64,000 bases of DNA from DYRB01 sp963709645 (GTDB lineage: Bacteria > Pseudomonadota > Gammaproteobacteria > Chromatiales > Chromatiaceae): positions 62,001 to 126,000 of the forward strand of contig CAVPXP010000005.1 of assembly GCA_963709645.1 (NCBI GenBank), in the 5' to 3' direction. The position numbers were made by a program, and so were the translations under genes. Shown here one piece after another: positions 1-8,615 of this stretch; the stretch's first letter is position 1; every line of letters begins with the position of its first letter. The notes beneath the pieces are model-generated. The model was not told where the DNA came from. It saw only the letters and a list, made by a program, of their open reading frames with translations, and did not search any database.

Positions 1-232
1 TGAGTTCCGCGCGCACCGTCTCCGCCAGGGCATCGGCGGCCTCGGGGTCGGCGGCGTCGTTGGCGACGACCACCGCCCCGGGCATGGCGGCATGGGCGGC
101 TGCGAGACGGTCGGGATTGGTGCCGGTGATGACGACCCTGGCGCCGGCATCAGACAAACGCCGGGCGGTGGCGAGACCGATACCGCTGGTGCCGCCGGTC
201 ACGAGGATTCGGCTGTCAGAGAAGCTGGTCAT
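1..232 (-). CDS. SDR-family oxidoreductase, partial at window edge
   Basis: The N-terminal ~77 residues of a short-chain dehydrogenase/reductase are visible, reading from the ATG at 232 off the left edge. The nucleotide-binding glycine motif is clear near residue 12 (TGGTSGIG), in the Rossmann beta-alpha start typical of the family. A second conserved segment (VVANDAADPE) corresponds to the adenine-ring contact region. Substrate cannot be told because the catalytic Tyr-x3-Lys part lies outside the window. It follows the pirin gene on the same strand and is probably controlled by the divergent LysR regulator. LysR plus pirin plus small oxidoreductase is a common proteobacterial arrangement. 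Confidence 0.85.
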   Translation of the reverse strand, partial: MTSFSDSRILVTGGTSGIGLATARRLSDAGARVVITGTNPDRLAAAHAAMPGAVVVANDAADPEAADALAETVRAEL

Positions 233-475
233 TTAAATGACTCCTGCAAAGGCGTTGTTGAGAGAGGGTCTGGGGGTGACCCGCGTGTTCACCCACCAGG
301 TTTCGCTCGGCCGCCCCAAGGTCCGGGGGCGGGCGTTCCGCTGTCCGGTCACCGCAAAAGTCACGCCCTGCGGGCTCCTTGTGCGTCCGCTCCCTCTGGG
401 AGTGGACCGGATTGAGGGAAACGACCATGGCATCCACGCCGTAAATATTCCGGAGTGTTGTGGGCGCGACGGGCG

Positions 476-1174
476 TTAGGGCAAGTCGAAGAGCAGGACC
501 TCGGCGCCGGCGATGCCTTCCAGCAGCACCTTGCTCGCGACATCGATGGCCACCCCGTCGCCGTCCGCGAGGGTTTCGCCATTGACCCTGACGCTTCCTC
601 TGGCAACATGGACGTAGGCGCGCCTCCCCGGATCGAGTCGATGCTCCAGGCGGCTATCGGCGTCCAGTAGGGCGCCGCAGAGCAGGGCGTCCTGATGGGA
701 CGAGATCGACCCGTCACGACCATCCGGCGAAACCAGCAGCACCAGGCGCCCGCGTCGATCCTCCGGCGAGAAGAACCGCTGGTCGTAGCCGGGCTTGACG
801 CCCCGTTCGTTGGGCTGCAGCCAGATCTGCAATAAATGCACGGGCTCTTCCGAAGAGTGGTTGTACTCGCTGTGGCTAACCCCGGTACCGGCACTCATGC
901 GCTGCACATCCCCCGGGCGCATCACCGAGCCGTTGCCCATGCTGTCCTTATGTTCCAAGGCGCCATCGAGCACATAAGTGACGATCTCCATGTCGGCGTG
1001 CCCATGGGTCCCGAACCCCTGGCTGGGGGCGATGATGTCGTCGTTGATGACCCGCAGATTCGAGAACCCCATGTGCCGGGGGTCGTGATAGTTTGCGAAG
1101 GAGAAGGTGTGATAGCTGTTCAGCCAGCCGTGATTGGCGTGGCCGCGTTCTTCGGCGCGTCGCACTGCGAACAT
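476..1174 (-). CDS. Pirin family protein (YhhW-like bicupin)
   Basis: A 232-residue bicupin. The N-terminal cupin carries the pirin metal site: GTHGHADMEIVTY supplies two His, and GVSHSEYNHSSEEP supplies the third His and a likely Glu. Family members bind Fe or another metal, and some show quercetin 2,3-dioxygenase activity in vitro; the physiological substrate is unknown. Length matches the YhhW class. The ATG at 1174 is preceded by a good GGAGAA ribosome site six bases upstream. It is transcribed divergently from the LysR gene and upstream of the SDR gene, so a LysR-controlled electrophile or aromatic-compound response is a reasonable inference. Confidence 0.9.
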   Translation of the reverse strand: MFAVRRAEERGHANHGWLNSYHTFSFANYHDPRHMGFSNLRVINDDIIAPSQGFGTHGHADMEIVTYVLDGALEHKDSMGNGSVMRPGDVQRMSAGTGVSHSEYNHSSEEPVHLLQIWLQPNERGVKPGYDQRFFSPEDRRGRLVLLVSPDGRDGSISSHQDALLCGALLDADSRLEHRLDPGRRAYVHVARGSVRVNGETLADGDGVAIDVASKVLLEGIAGAEVLLFDLP

Positions 1175-1255
1175 GGTCGTTCTCCGATGGTTCGTTCGAT
1201 GCTCATAACCTAGCGACGTGCTCGGGTAAAATAAACGCGGTTTTGCTCAAAGGAT

Positions 1256-1274
1256 CTTTGCGGCTGGCGCAAAG
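1256..1274. promoter_or_regulatory. Candidate LysR-type operator (T-N11-A dyad)
   Basis: A perfect 7-5-7 inverted repeat, CTTTGCG-GCTGG-CGCAAAG, lies in the divergent intergenic region between the pirin (start 1174) and the LysR regulator (start 1311). It contains T-N11-A with dyad symmetry, the classical LysR-type recognition box. The position suits autoregulation and control of the pirin-SDR unit. Binding is inferred from sequence form only. Confidence 0.6.
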
Positions 1275-1310
1275 TTGGCGCGATGCGCCTGGTGACACCT
1301 GGGGATTCCG

Positions 1311-2183
1311 ATGGACGAGCTTGATGTGTTCGTGGCGGTGGCGGAGGAGCGGGGGTTCAGTGCCGCGGCCAAGCGGCTGGACTCCACGCCCGCGGCGGTC
1401 AGCCGCCGTATCAAGGCCCTCGAGCAGCGGCTGGGCGTCCGGTTGTTGCAGAGAACCACCCGCAAGGTCCAGCTGACGGAGGCCGGTGAACTCTACTTTC
1501 GTGAAGTCAGCAGGCTGTTGGGCGATCTTCGATGCGTCGAGGGCCGACTGGACGAACTGATCGGTCAGCCGACGGGCGAGTTCAGGATCGTCGCGCCCAT
1601 GTCCTTCGGCCAGCGTCGGCTCGCCGCCGCGGTCGTGCGCTTTGCCACCAGATATCCGCAGCTCCGCGTCACCTTGCAGTTGGAAGATCAAGAGACAGAT
1701 ATCATCGGGGGCGGTTTCGATCTGGCGTTGCGCATCGCCCAACTGGGTGATTCGTCCTTGGTAGCCCGACCCATCACCTCGGTACCGAGAGTCTTCTGCG
1801 CCTCACCCGACTATCTGCGACGACGCGGTACCCCGCAAACATCGAACGAACTGCTGCAGCACGACTGTCTCCACTACAACCTGATTTCCGAGCGGGAGGA
1901 ATGGTCCTTCGGCGGGCCGGGCGGCGACGAAACGGTTGTGATCAAGGGGGTCTTTTGCAGCAACAATGGCGACGTGTTGGCGGAGGCGGCGATACAAGGG
2001 CTGGGAATCGCCCTGTTGCCGGAGTTTATCGTCGAGGATGCCCTCGCCGGTGGGCGCCTGGTGCGGGTGTTGGAGGGCAGGGAGCATTCGCCGCTGACGC
2101 TCTCGGCGCTCTATCCGTCCCGGCAACATGTTCCGGCCAAGACGCGGCTGTTCATCGATTACCTTGTCGAGCAATTCGGTTGA
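1311..2183 (+). CDS. LysR family transcriptional regulator
   Basis: A 290-residue LysR-type regulator. The first ~60 residues form the winged helix-turn-helix (AAKRLDSTPAAVSRRIKALE), followed by the linker helix and a type 2 periplasmic-binding-fold effector domain to the end. The HTH wording and the RITSVPRVFCASPDYL-type effector segment resemble the subgroup that often controls pirin, quinone reductase or SDR genes. The ATG at 1311 begins the HTH correctly. It is divergent from the pirin gene with a dyad operator between. The effector is unknown. Confidence 0.92.
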   Translation: MDELDVFVAVAEERGFSAAAKRLDSTPAAVSRRIKALEQRLGVRLLQRTTRKVQLTEAGELYFREVSRLLGDLRCVEGRLDELIGQPTGEFRIVAPMSFGQRRLAAAVVRFATRYPQLRVTLQLEDQETDIIGGGFDLALRIAQLGDSSLVARPITSVPRVFCASPDYLRRRGTPQTSNELLQHDCLHYNLISEREEWSFGGPGGDETVVIKGVFCSNNGDVLAEAAIQGLGIALLPEFIVEDALAGGRLVRVLEGREHSPLTLSALYPSRQHVPAKTRLFIDYLVEQFG

Positions 2184-2441
2184 CGGGTCCGCGTCCGCTT
2201 CAGGTCGGGACGGCAGAGGGGCGGGAAAGCCCAGCGCTCCGTGGCCGTGCCCCCCTCCCGGGGCAACGCCAACGTCGTCTCTATTCCTCTGGCACCCAAC
2301 CCCCTGTACCCTCCGCCGACCACCGCGCCTTCACCACCCTCGTTGGCGCGTGCACGCGCTATCCGCCAACCATCCGCGGGTTCTCAAAGCCATCGACACG
2401 CGTGAACAGGGATCTTCAGGCGTCAACCGCGGGGCTCTTGA

Positions 2442-2750
2442 TTACCCTTCCGATGGCGGCAACCGGAGCAGGCGCTCGCTGCGCCAGACCCGCACGACGC
2501 GAACCCGCGCTGCCTCGCGGCGGTAGACGATTCGGAACGGTGGGTGGATCAGCTCGCGCAACAAGGACTGGGCGAACTCGGGCACGGCCCGCCCGATGTC
2601 CGGGTGATCGGCGAGGACCTCAATGCGGTCGAAGATCTCGCCGACGAGGCGGTCTCCGACCTCCGGGACGGCTTCTCCCGCGTACCGCTCCCGAATGTCT
2701 TCCAGGTCGCCGAGGGCGGACTCGCCGAAGCTGATCCCGGCGGCGGGCAT
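2442..2750 (-). CDS. RelE/ParE-family toxin of a type II toxin-antitoxin pair
   Basis: A 102-residue protein of ParE/RelE size and composition. It has an N-terminal helical hairpin (LGDLEDIRERYA...), a middle VLADHPDIGRAVPE element and a C-terminal sheet ending in FRIVYRREAARVRVVRVWR, the pattern of the ParE-toxin family. ParE members act on DNA gyrase and RelE members cleave ribosome-bound mRNA; which applies here cannot be told. It starts four bases after the stop of the antitoxin gene, the usual antitoxin-first order, so the two are almost certainly co-transcribed. Confidence 0.85.
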   Translation of the reverse strand: MPAAGISFGESALGDLEDIRERYAGEAVPEVGDRLVGEIFDRIEVLADHPDIGRAVPEFAQSLLRELIHPPFRIVYRREAARVRVVRVWRSERLLRLPPSEG

Positions 2751-2754
2751 CCCC

Positions 2755-3024
2755 CTATTTCAGGCCGAGGCGCGTCTTGGCGTCGGCGAGGGAAACCTCC
2801 CTCCCTGCCTCCAGGTCGGCCAGGCCAGCGACAACGGCGCGCATGAACGCGCGCTCCTCTTCGCCCTGCTCGTAATCGGCAACCGACTGGACCACGGCCA
2901 CCCCGCGCCCCCGACTGGTGAGCAAGACGGGCCGGTGGGTGTCGGCCGCGTGTTTGACCACACGACCCGGATTGACCGTGAGGTCCGTCAGGGGAACGAC
3001 GTCCTCGGAGAATTTCACGCTCAT
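2755..3024 (-). CDS. Phd/YefM-family antitoxin
   Basis: An 89-residue antitoxin starting MSVKFSEDVVPLTDLTVNPG. The N-terminal half has the Phd/YefM DNA-binding fold (PLTDLTVNPGRVVKHAADTHRPVLLTSRGRGVAVVQSVADYE). The C-terminal tail (AGREVSLADAKTRLGL) is the toxin-wrapping segment. A longer reading up to 3072 exists, but it would run through the palindromic operator, so the ATG at 3024 is preferred. It lies directly upstream of the ParE-like toxin and is expected to neutralise it and repress the operon through the inverted repeat at 3042-3073. Confidence 0.87.
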   Translation of the reverse strand: MSVKFSEDVVPLTDLTVNPGRVVKHAADTHRPVLLTSRGRGVAVVQSVADYEQGEEERAFMRAVVAGLADLEAGREVSLADAKTRLGLK

Positions 3025-3041
3025 GCACCACCATCTCGCAT

Positions 3042-3073
3042 CTTGACAGGACCAGAGAATAGCACCTGTCAAG
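3042..3073. promoter_or_regulatory. Inverted-repeat operator of the toxin-antitoxin operon
   Basis: A perfect 9-bp inverted repeat, CTTGACAGG and CCTGTCAAG, with a 14-bp spacer sits 18 bases upstream of the antitoxin start. Phd/YefM antitoxins usually bind such palindromes over their own promoter. The arm nearer 3073, read on the minus strand, contains TTGACA and could double as a -35 element. Confidence 0.65.
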
Positions 3074-3504
3074 CGGTCTCTAAACCCTAGAGGGGAGGAG
3101 CGAAAGAAGGCGCCTTTTTTTTACCCAAGCGACCTGGGGAAGATGCCGGAGACCCGGCTGGTTCAGTCCTCGTCGGGCAACAGATGCTGATCACCGGCTC
3201 GCCCTGGTAACCGCGATCAGCAGTCACCTTCAGCGTTGTGATCGGGGCTGCGTCGCCCTGCTGTCCCGCGGCACGGGGGGCGGATGGTACAGCGGCGGAG
3301 ACGGGCGGCGGGTCTTCCCTTTGGACAGGTGACCAAGGCAAAAGGGTAGACCCCGCGCCTTCTTGCTGGTGGCGCACGCCTGGGGCACGGCTCAGGCCCG
3401 GTCCACGGAACGGCGCCGCACGGTGGAGCGGCTTTCGCAGCCAACCATGACCGTGCTTGGTCGCGCGCCTGTGCGTTCACCCAGCCCACCGACCGGGGTT
3501 GACC
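3074..3504. other. 430-bp stretch without a recognised gene
   Basis: Short minus-strand frames here include a segment reading KVTADRGYQGEPVISIC, which may be a decayed coding fragment. I could not assign it to a family, and no frame is continuous. It separates the toxin-antitoxin operon from the first REP-associated transposase remnant. Confidence 0.4.
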
Positions 3505-4390
3505 TCAGTAGTGAGGGAAAGCGGCAGCGCCATTACAACAAAAAGAGGGCTGCCGCTGATCAGGCTGTCGCCGGGCCTTGCGTGCGATGCGCGCGACAGT
3601 CGTGAAGTGCAGGCCGAAGAACTTGGCAATCTCGGCGTAGCTGTACTCCCCGGTCGCGTAGGCCGCGGCAATCGCCGCATCTCGGCTGTTCGAAGCCTGA
3701 CGGATCTGCTCCAGAGTCGGCGGCGGTCCGCGTCGCTGCGCCCTGGGGATCTGAACCTCATCTCGCGCATCGCTGCGCTCCTGCTGCATGCGCTCCACGA
3801 ATCGCTCATCGCCAAGGTAGATCTGGCGACTCAGAGCAGCCCAGATGCCGTCGGCGCCCATTCCGTCCATCACGAAACGCCGATAGGCTTCCCGGGCCTT
3901 CCCCTTCGTCCGTGCGAACGTGGACAGGATCGCTGACGTCGTCAGCCACGGCGGCGCCGAGACCAACCCTGCCGTCGCGCAATAGCTGCTCCAAGGCCAG
4001 TCGCCCGGGTCGGCAACCATCCCCGCACGCACGGGGTTCAGCACGACATAGCGGCTGAGTTCCTGAAGGTAGCTCTCCGAGTCCACGAGAATCGCCTTGT
4101 AGCGTCCTTGGAACAGATGCCTGGTGCCACCGTGGCGTCTGTTGGACCACTGGGTGAAAACGCCGTTGAGCCGCCGCATGCCCTTGGACAAATTGGCATG
4201 TGCGGTTTCGACGAAGAGGTGGTAGTGGTTGGTCATCGGGCAGTAGGCATGGCAGCGCCACTCGAACTGCTGAATGACGTCCCCGAAGATGGCGAGGAAG
4301 GCGCTACGGTCCTCGTCGTCCTAGTAGATCGCTTCGCACCTGTCGCCACGCGCCGTCAGATGATAGAAGGCGCCTGAGAACTCGCTACTC
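3505..4390 (-). pseudogene. REP-associated tyrosine transposase (RAYT), copy 1, nonsense-disrupted
   Basis: Y1-transposase (HUH/tyrosine) family. The metal-binding motif is at MTNHYHLFVET, the region around YVVLNPVRAGMV is typical, and a C-terminal helix-turn-helix (YSYAEIAKFFGLHFTTVARIA) matches RAYT proteins. Upstream of the MTNHYH methionine the reading frame continues with recognisable N-terminal sequence (GAFYHLTARGD..., DDEDRSAFLAIFGDVIQQ), but a TAG codon at 4321-4323 interrupts it. The expected start region near 4390 is also degraded. RAYTs mobilise REP palindromes; this copy should be inactive unless the C-terminal part restarts. Confidence 0.85.
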
Positions 4391-4439
4391 TGCCCTAGTC
4401 AGGCCCGCGGCTAACGGCTACCTGGGCAGGCTTCCCACC

Positions 4440-4510
4440 TGCAAGATAACGCGGCCTTGCCAGGCCGCAACAAATGGTGGCCCCGGCCACTTCTGACCCC
4501 GGCCACTTCC
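4440..4510. repeat. Short palindromic and tandem motifs flanking RAYT copy 1
   Basis: The stretch contains GCGGCC-TTGCCA-GGCCGC, which can form a hairpin. Next is the palindrome GTGGCC-CC-GGCCAC, and then a direct repeat of CCCCGGCCACTTC 15 bases apart. GC-rich palindromes close to a RAYT gene are typical of REP units. Assignment to this particular transposase is inference. Confidence 0.4.
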
Positions 4511-4517
4511 CTATGTA

Positions 4518-4832
4518 TCAGGTAGACCAGCTCGAAACATCGGGTGTATTGCTGGTGCTCAGGACTTGATTGCGCCCGGCATTTTTGGCGGCGTACAACG
4601 CCCGATCAGCGTTTGTCAGAAGGGCCTCGATTCCGGCCGTCGATGTTGGGCTTACGGCAACGCCGACGCTGACGGTCATCCGGAAACTGTAATCTTGATG
4701 AACGATAGACGCGGATTCGATCGCGGCACGGATCCGCTCGCCCACCTGCGTAGTTCTTGCCCGATCAGCTTCGACGACAATCACGGCGAATTCCTCTCCC
4801 CCCAAGCGTCCGAAGAGATCGACCTCCCGCAC
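4518..4832 (-). pseudogene. Diguanylate cyclase C-terminal fragment (GGDEF domain)
   Basis: About 104 residues of a GGDEF domain remain, including the active-site GGEEF loop, the TVSVGVAVS strand and the ALYAAKNAGRNQV C-terminus. The N-terminal part is cut off about 12 bases upstream of codon 1 by the terminal inverted repeat of the IS4-type element (4846 on). The frame is open into the insertion point (VRGEVREVDLFGRLGGEEF). No matching 5' half is found beyond the right end of the element, so a deletion accompanied or followed the insertion. The fragment keeps the catalytic loop but lacks the first part of the domain and any sensor. Confidence 0.85.
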
Positions 4833-4845
4833 TTCGCCCCGAACC

Positions 4846-6445
4846 CGAATGGCACTGACTTAAGCCTAAGAGCCCAGGCGGCGACACCCAACAGACTGAC
4901 TCGGAGTGATTTTTTTAGCGCTGCTTCTTCGGGTGGCCGTGATCGCGGATGCGCGCCTTGGCGGACGCCCGCGGTTCGGTGAGCAGTGCAAAGGGTTTGA
5001 GGCGGCGTTTCAAGGCACGCGGCTCGATACGCCCTGGTCGTAGGCCCACGCGGGGTTGGGCGATCAGGATCAGGATGGCGTGGAAGCGCTCGCCGTCCTC
5101 GCGGTCGCCGCCCTGTTGTTGCCATGCCAGCCAGACCTGCACGGTATGCTTGAAACTGAGCTGGCGTGGAATCTGGTCGGCCAACAGAGCGGACTGGGCC
5201 ATGAGCAGTCGGATCAGGTTGTAGGCCAGTAGGTAGACCCACAATTCCTTGATCGCCATCTCCGGGGTCCGGCAGCGCAGGTGCTCCATGTCCAGCGTGG
5301 TCTTGATGTTCCTCAGATCAAGCTCCACGTGCCAACGCTGACGGTACAGTGCCTTGAGTATCCCCTTGGGCGTCTGGTTCGGGTCGAGGAAGGTCGTCAC
5401 CAGGATCTTGCCGCCCGCTTCGCACTCCCGGACCTTGAGCGTGGCCGGTGCTCGGTCGTACTCATGCTGGCTCATCCAGTCGGGCCTTGTCGCTGGCTTG
5501 ACCAGTTCGATGAGGTGATCACGCACGCCCAGCGCCTCCCCTTTGGCGTAGTCGGTGCGGCCTCGGCGCGCCCCGAACTGCTCGAACACCCCGTCGGCGC
5601 CCCCGCCGATCAGCTCCGCGAGGAGAAAGTAGGTCGCGTAGAACGCATCCCCGAGCAAGATGTCGCCCGCTTGCACGGTATCGAGGATGTCGCGCAGCAG
5701 CGACTGCTCGTCGCTGCCTTTACCGACGCAGGGTCCGACGGCGACATCGCGCAAGGCGCCGCTGCCCAAACAGAGCAGGGCGACCATCCGCGCCAGGGGA
5801 AACCCGAGCCCCTCCTTCTGGCTGCTTGGCTGCGGATAGGCCGCTTGGTTGTCCGCGGTGTCGGCCAAGGTCACCGTGGCCCCATCGACCAGGAGCACAC
5901 GGCGCCCGCGCCAGTGCCACCAGCCGGGTGCCCCGTTGGCAACGATGTCGCCACACCCGCGTGCCAGGGTGGCGATCATCGCCAAGGGCAGGCGCGAGCG
6001 CGCCTTGCAGTAGGCGCCGGTGTCGGTGCTGCCAGGCGCCAGTCCGGCGATCAGACGCGTAACCATGGCGGCGTCCACCGCTTGCTGACAGCTCCCATCC
6101 GCTGACAAGACCTGAGCGACGAACATCGACAGGGTCTCGGTTGGCGGATACAGCCGCTCGCGGTGCTCCGGTAGTGCCACCTCAACCCGCTCCAGCAGTT
6201 GGGGACCCGTCAACAGGTTGAACATCGCCGGGGCATCGGCTCTGCCAGCATGACGGCGCACCCGTTGTTGTTGCCTCGTTGCCGGGCGCTGGCTAGCATG
6301 CATGTGGGCTGGCTCCTCGGATGGTTGCTGTGGTCTCGCAACCTGCAGCCTATCATCCGGGTCGGCCGGCCCGCCATTTCCCACATGAAATCAGTTAGTT
6401 CTGAGCTGGACGCTCAAGAGATTCGCCTTAAGTCAGTGCCATTCG
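4846..6445. mobile_element. IS4-family insertion sequence, apparently complete (~1.6 kb)
   Basis: Bounded by perfect 19-bp terminal inverted repeats: CGAATGGCACTGACTTAAG at 4846-4864, and its complement CTTAAGTCAGTGCCATTCG at 6427-6445. One intact transposase fills the interior on the minus strand. The same end sequence recurs at 12541-12559 beside a truncated second copy, confirming it as an element end. No clear target-site duplication is visible, consistent with later rearrangement. The element truncates a diguanylate cyclase gene on its left. Confidence 0.85.
4915..6303 (-). CDS. IS4-family transposase
   Basis: A 462-residue DDE transposase. The three acidic regions are visible: VLLVDGATVTLADT (first Asp), ILLGDAFYATYF (second Asp), and the YREK signature YRQRWHVELDLRNIK with the catalytic Glu, spaced Y-x2-R-x3-E-x6-K as in IS4 transposases. 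The open frame extends upstream to 6384. The ATG at 6303 (MHASQRP) is preferred because a GAGGAG ribosome site precedes it both here and in the fragment at 12440. The frame is undisrupted, so the element may still be active, unlike every other transposase gene in the window. Confidence 0.9.
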   Translation of the reverse strand: MHASQRPATRQQQRVRRHAGRADAPAMFNLLTGPQLLERVEVALPEHRERLYPPTETLSMFVAQVLSADGSCQQAVDAAMVTRLIAGLAPGSTDTGAYCKARSRLPLAMIATLARGCGDIVANGAPGWWHWRGRRVLLVDGATVTLADTADNQAAYPQPSSQKEGLGFPLARMVALLCLGSGALRDVAVGPCVGKGSDEQSLLRDILDTVQAGDILLGDAFYATYFLLAELIGGGADGVFEQFGARRGRTDYAKGEALGVRDHLIELVKPATRPDWMSQHEYDRAPATLKVRECEAGGKILVTTFLDPNQTPKGILKALYRQRWHVELDLRNIKTTLDMEHLRCRTPEMAIKELWVYLLAYNLIRLLMAQSALLADQIPRQLSFKHTVQVWLAWQQQGGDREDGERFHAILILIAQPRVGLRPGRIEPRALKRRLKPFALLTEPRASAKARIRDHGHPKKQR

Positions 6446-6655
6446 GCTCTGGGACTGTCGCACCAGGCTCGCCGTCTCGAAACTCAACTACCCGGCAATC
6501 CAGGGTGACCTCCGCGCACCTGCTCGACGCCGGTGAGGTCAGGCTGGCCCTCAGTATCCTGGGAACCGTGGGCTATCCGCAAGGCCCCGGGGTCGAACGG
6601 GGGCCCCAGAACCCGGACAATGCAGGCCCCGCAAGCCAAGACGGTGCCTCGTTCT

Positions 6656-8022
6656 ATGCCATTGTTTGACATCCTCGCCATCCTGATCACCCTGTCGGCC
6701 CTGTTCAGCTGGGTCAATCACCGCTTTCTCAAGCTGCCGACGACCATCGGGTTGATGCTGATATCGCTCCTGATGTCGCTGTTTCTTCTTGCGCCGATCC
6801 CCTTCACCGACGACCTGAAGCACGACGTGATGCGGATGCTGGCCAGCGTCGATCTCGACCAGACCCTGTTGCACGGGATGCTCAGCTTCCTGCTGTTCGC
6901 CGGGGCCTTGCATGTGAACCTGCACGATCTGAGCAAAACAGGGCTGGGTCATCGGGATCTTGGCGAGCTTCGGCGTGCTCGGGTCGACCTTCCTGGTCGG
7001 CGGCGGTGCCTACCTGCTGTTCGGTTGGTTGGGCCTGGAGGTCCCGCTGATCTACTGCCTGCTGTTCGGCTCCCTGATCTCTCCAACCGACCCGATCGCG
7101 GTGATGGGTATCCTCAAGAGTGCCGGCGCATCCAAGTCCCTGGAGACCAAGATCGTCGGCGAGTCCCTGTTCAACGATGGCGTGGCGGTCGTGGTCTTCC
7201 TGGTGCTGCTGCGGATCGCCGCAGGGTGGAGAGGAGGTCAGCGCCGCGGGAGTCCTGGAACTGTTGCTGCACGAGGGGCTGGGCGGCCTGTCTTCGGGCT
7301 CGCGGCGGGCTGGGTGGCGTTCAAGATGCTGAGCCGGGTCGACAACTACCAGGTGGAGGTACTGATCACCCTGGCGCTGGCGGGTGGTGGCTATGCCCTG
7401 GCCGAGCACCTGCACCTGTCCGCGCCCATCGCGGTGGTTGTCGCCGGGCTCCTGATCGGCAATGCCGGGCGCGATCAGGCCATGTCCGACCGGACCATCG
7501 AGCACCTGGACACCTTTTGGGAGCTGATCGACGAGGTGCTCAACGCCGTGCTGTTCGTCGATCATCGGCCTGGAAGTGATGGTGATCTCACTGGCAGGCC
7601 ACTACCTGGTCGCGGGGCTGTTGGCGATCCCGCTGGTGCTGATCGCACGCATCGTCAGCGTCGGCGCTGCCCATCGGCATCATGCGCCGATTCCGCAGCT
7701 TCTCGCCCGGGGTGGTGACTATCCTCACCTGGGGTGGGCTGCGCGGCGGCATCTCGGTGGCCATGGCCCTGTCGCTGCCCTGGGGGAGCCCCGGACGGTC
7801 CTGGTGACGGTGACCTATGTCATCGTGGTGTTCTCGATCCTGGTCCAGGGGCTGACCTTGGGGCCCGTGATCCGGGCCCAGGCGGGTCGCGCCGACAGGG
7901 AGTTGTCGCGCACCCACCTCGGGGAGGACGCCGCGGGCGCGACTTTCCCAGAGCACCATAATCAGTACGACCAGCGCCGCACCCGGCAGCAGGGGCCACG
8001 AGGGATCGTCCATGGCCAATAG
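6656..8022 (+). pseudogene. Na+/H+ antiporter (CPA1/NhaP type), multiply frameshifted
   Basis: Conserved pieces of a cation:proton antiporter occur in order but in different frames: MPLFDILAILITLSALF start helix (from 6656), the core LLFGSLISPTDPIAVMGIL and GESLFNDGVAVVVF (about 7055-7205), HLHLSAPIAVVVAGLLIGN (about 7405-7465), MVISLAGHYLVAGLLAIPL (from ~7579), LTWGGLRGGISVAMALSLP (about 7728-7785) and TYVIVVFSILVQGLTLGP. Frame changes fall near 6945, in 7230-7310, and near 7555, 7668 and 7788. No protein could be made without correction. The substrate-binding Asp pair (FNDG) is retained. The 3' end overlaps the convergent DUF6064 gene. It is either a true pseudogene or a low-quality stretch. 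Confidence 0.85.
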
Positions 8023-8598
8023 GGTTAGGCCGGAGAACAGGGCCCAGGCAACCGGGATCGGCATTAGCAGCGCACGTAAGGGGTGCCGAAGCAGGATCAG
8101 GAGCCCAAGGGTGGCGAGGGTCGTGGGGTCCGGTGCGTTGCCGAACAGTTCCAGCCCGGACCAGGAGCGGCCGAACCACAACCCTAAAGGCGGCGCGACC
8201 AATACGGCACAGGCCAGCAGGCCGTACCCGAGACGCACCCCGCGTCCGGTTCTGGGGCTGGGGCCCGTGCCCCAAGGTGCCATGGCCACCCCAAGCAGCA
8301 GCATCCCCTGGGCCGCAAAGGCCGCAGCGGCATAGGGCGCGGCCCAGAGGAGCGGCGCATAGGTCTGCCACAGGAAGGCCCAGGCGATCCAACCCCAGCA
8401 CCCGGCAAGTAACCCAAGGGCGAGCCGCAGCCGCCCTGGGGTCGGGCTGCGCAGCAGCCACAGCAGCCAGAGGCCGACTACCAGACCGATGGCCGCCGCC
8501 GGCCAGAAGCGGGCGTCGTACAGCTCGAACAGGCGCAGATAGGTCATGCGGGAGAAGGGCAGGAAGTCCGCCAGGGAATAGCGCAGCCAGTCGGCCAT
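7588..8598 (-). CDS. DUF6064 family multi-pass membrane protein
   Basis: The first ~225 residues are a hydrophobic multi-span protein beginning MADWLRYSLADFLPFS, with the family's N-terminal pattern (DFLPFSRMTYLRLFELYDARFWPAAAIGL) and about seven predicted membrane segments. After VVLIMVLWESR (near 7925) the frame runs on for ~110 low-complexity residues antisense to the antiporter gene. The native stop is therefore probably lost or a frameshift has extended the frame. Function is unknown. It starts 17 bases after the aldo/keto reductase stop, so the two probably form an operon. Confidence 0.65.
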   Translation of the reverse strand: MADWLRYSLADFLPFSRMTYLRLFELYDARFWPAAAIGLVVGLWLLWLLRSPTPGRLRLALGLLAGCWGWIAWAFLWQTYAPLLWAAPYAAAAFAAQGMLLLGVAMAPWGTGPSPRTGRGVRLGYGLLACAVLVAPPLGLWFGRSWSGLELFGNAPDPTTLATLGLLILLRHPLRALLMPIPVAWALFSGLTLLAMDDPSWPLLPGAALVVLIMVLWESRARGVLPEVGARQLPVGATRLGPDHGPQGQPLDQDREHHDDIGHRHQDRPGLPQGSDRAMATEMPPRSPPQVRIVTTPGEKLRNRRMMPMGSADADDACDQHQRDRQQPRDQVVACQ

Positions 8599-8615
8599 GG
8601 CGGCGGGTGTGGCCT

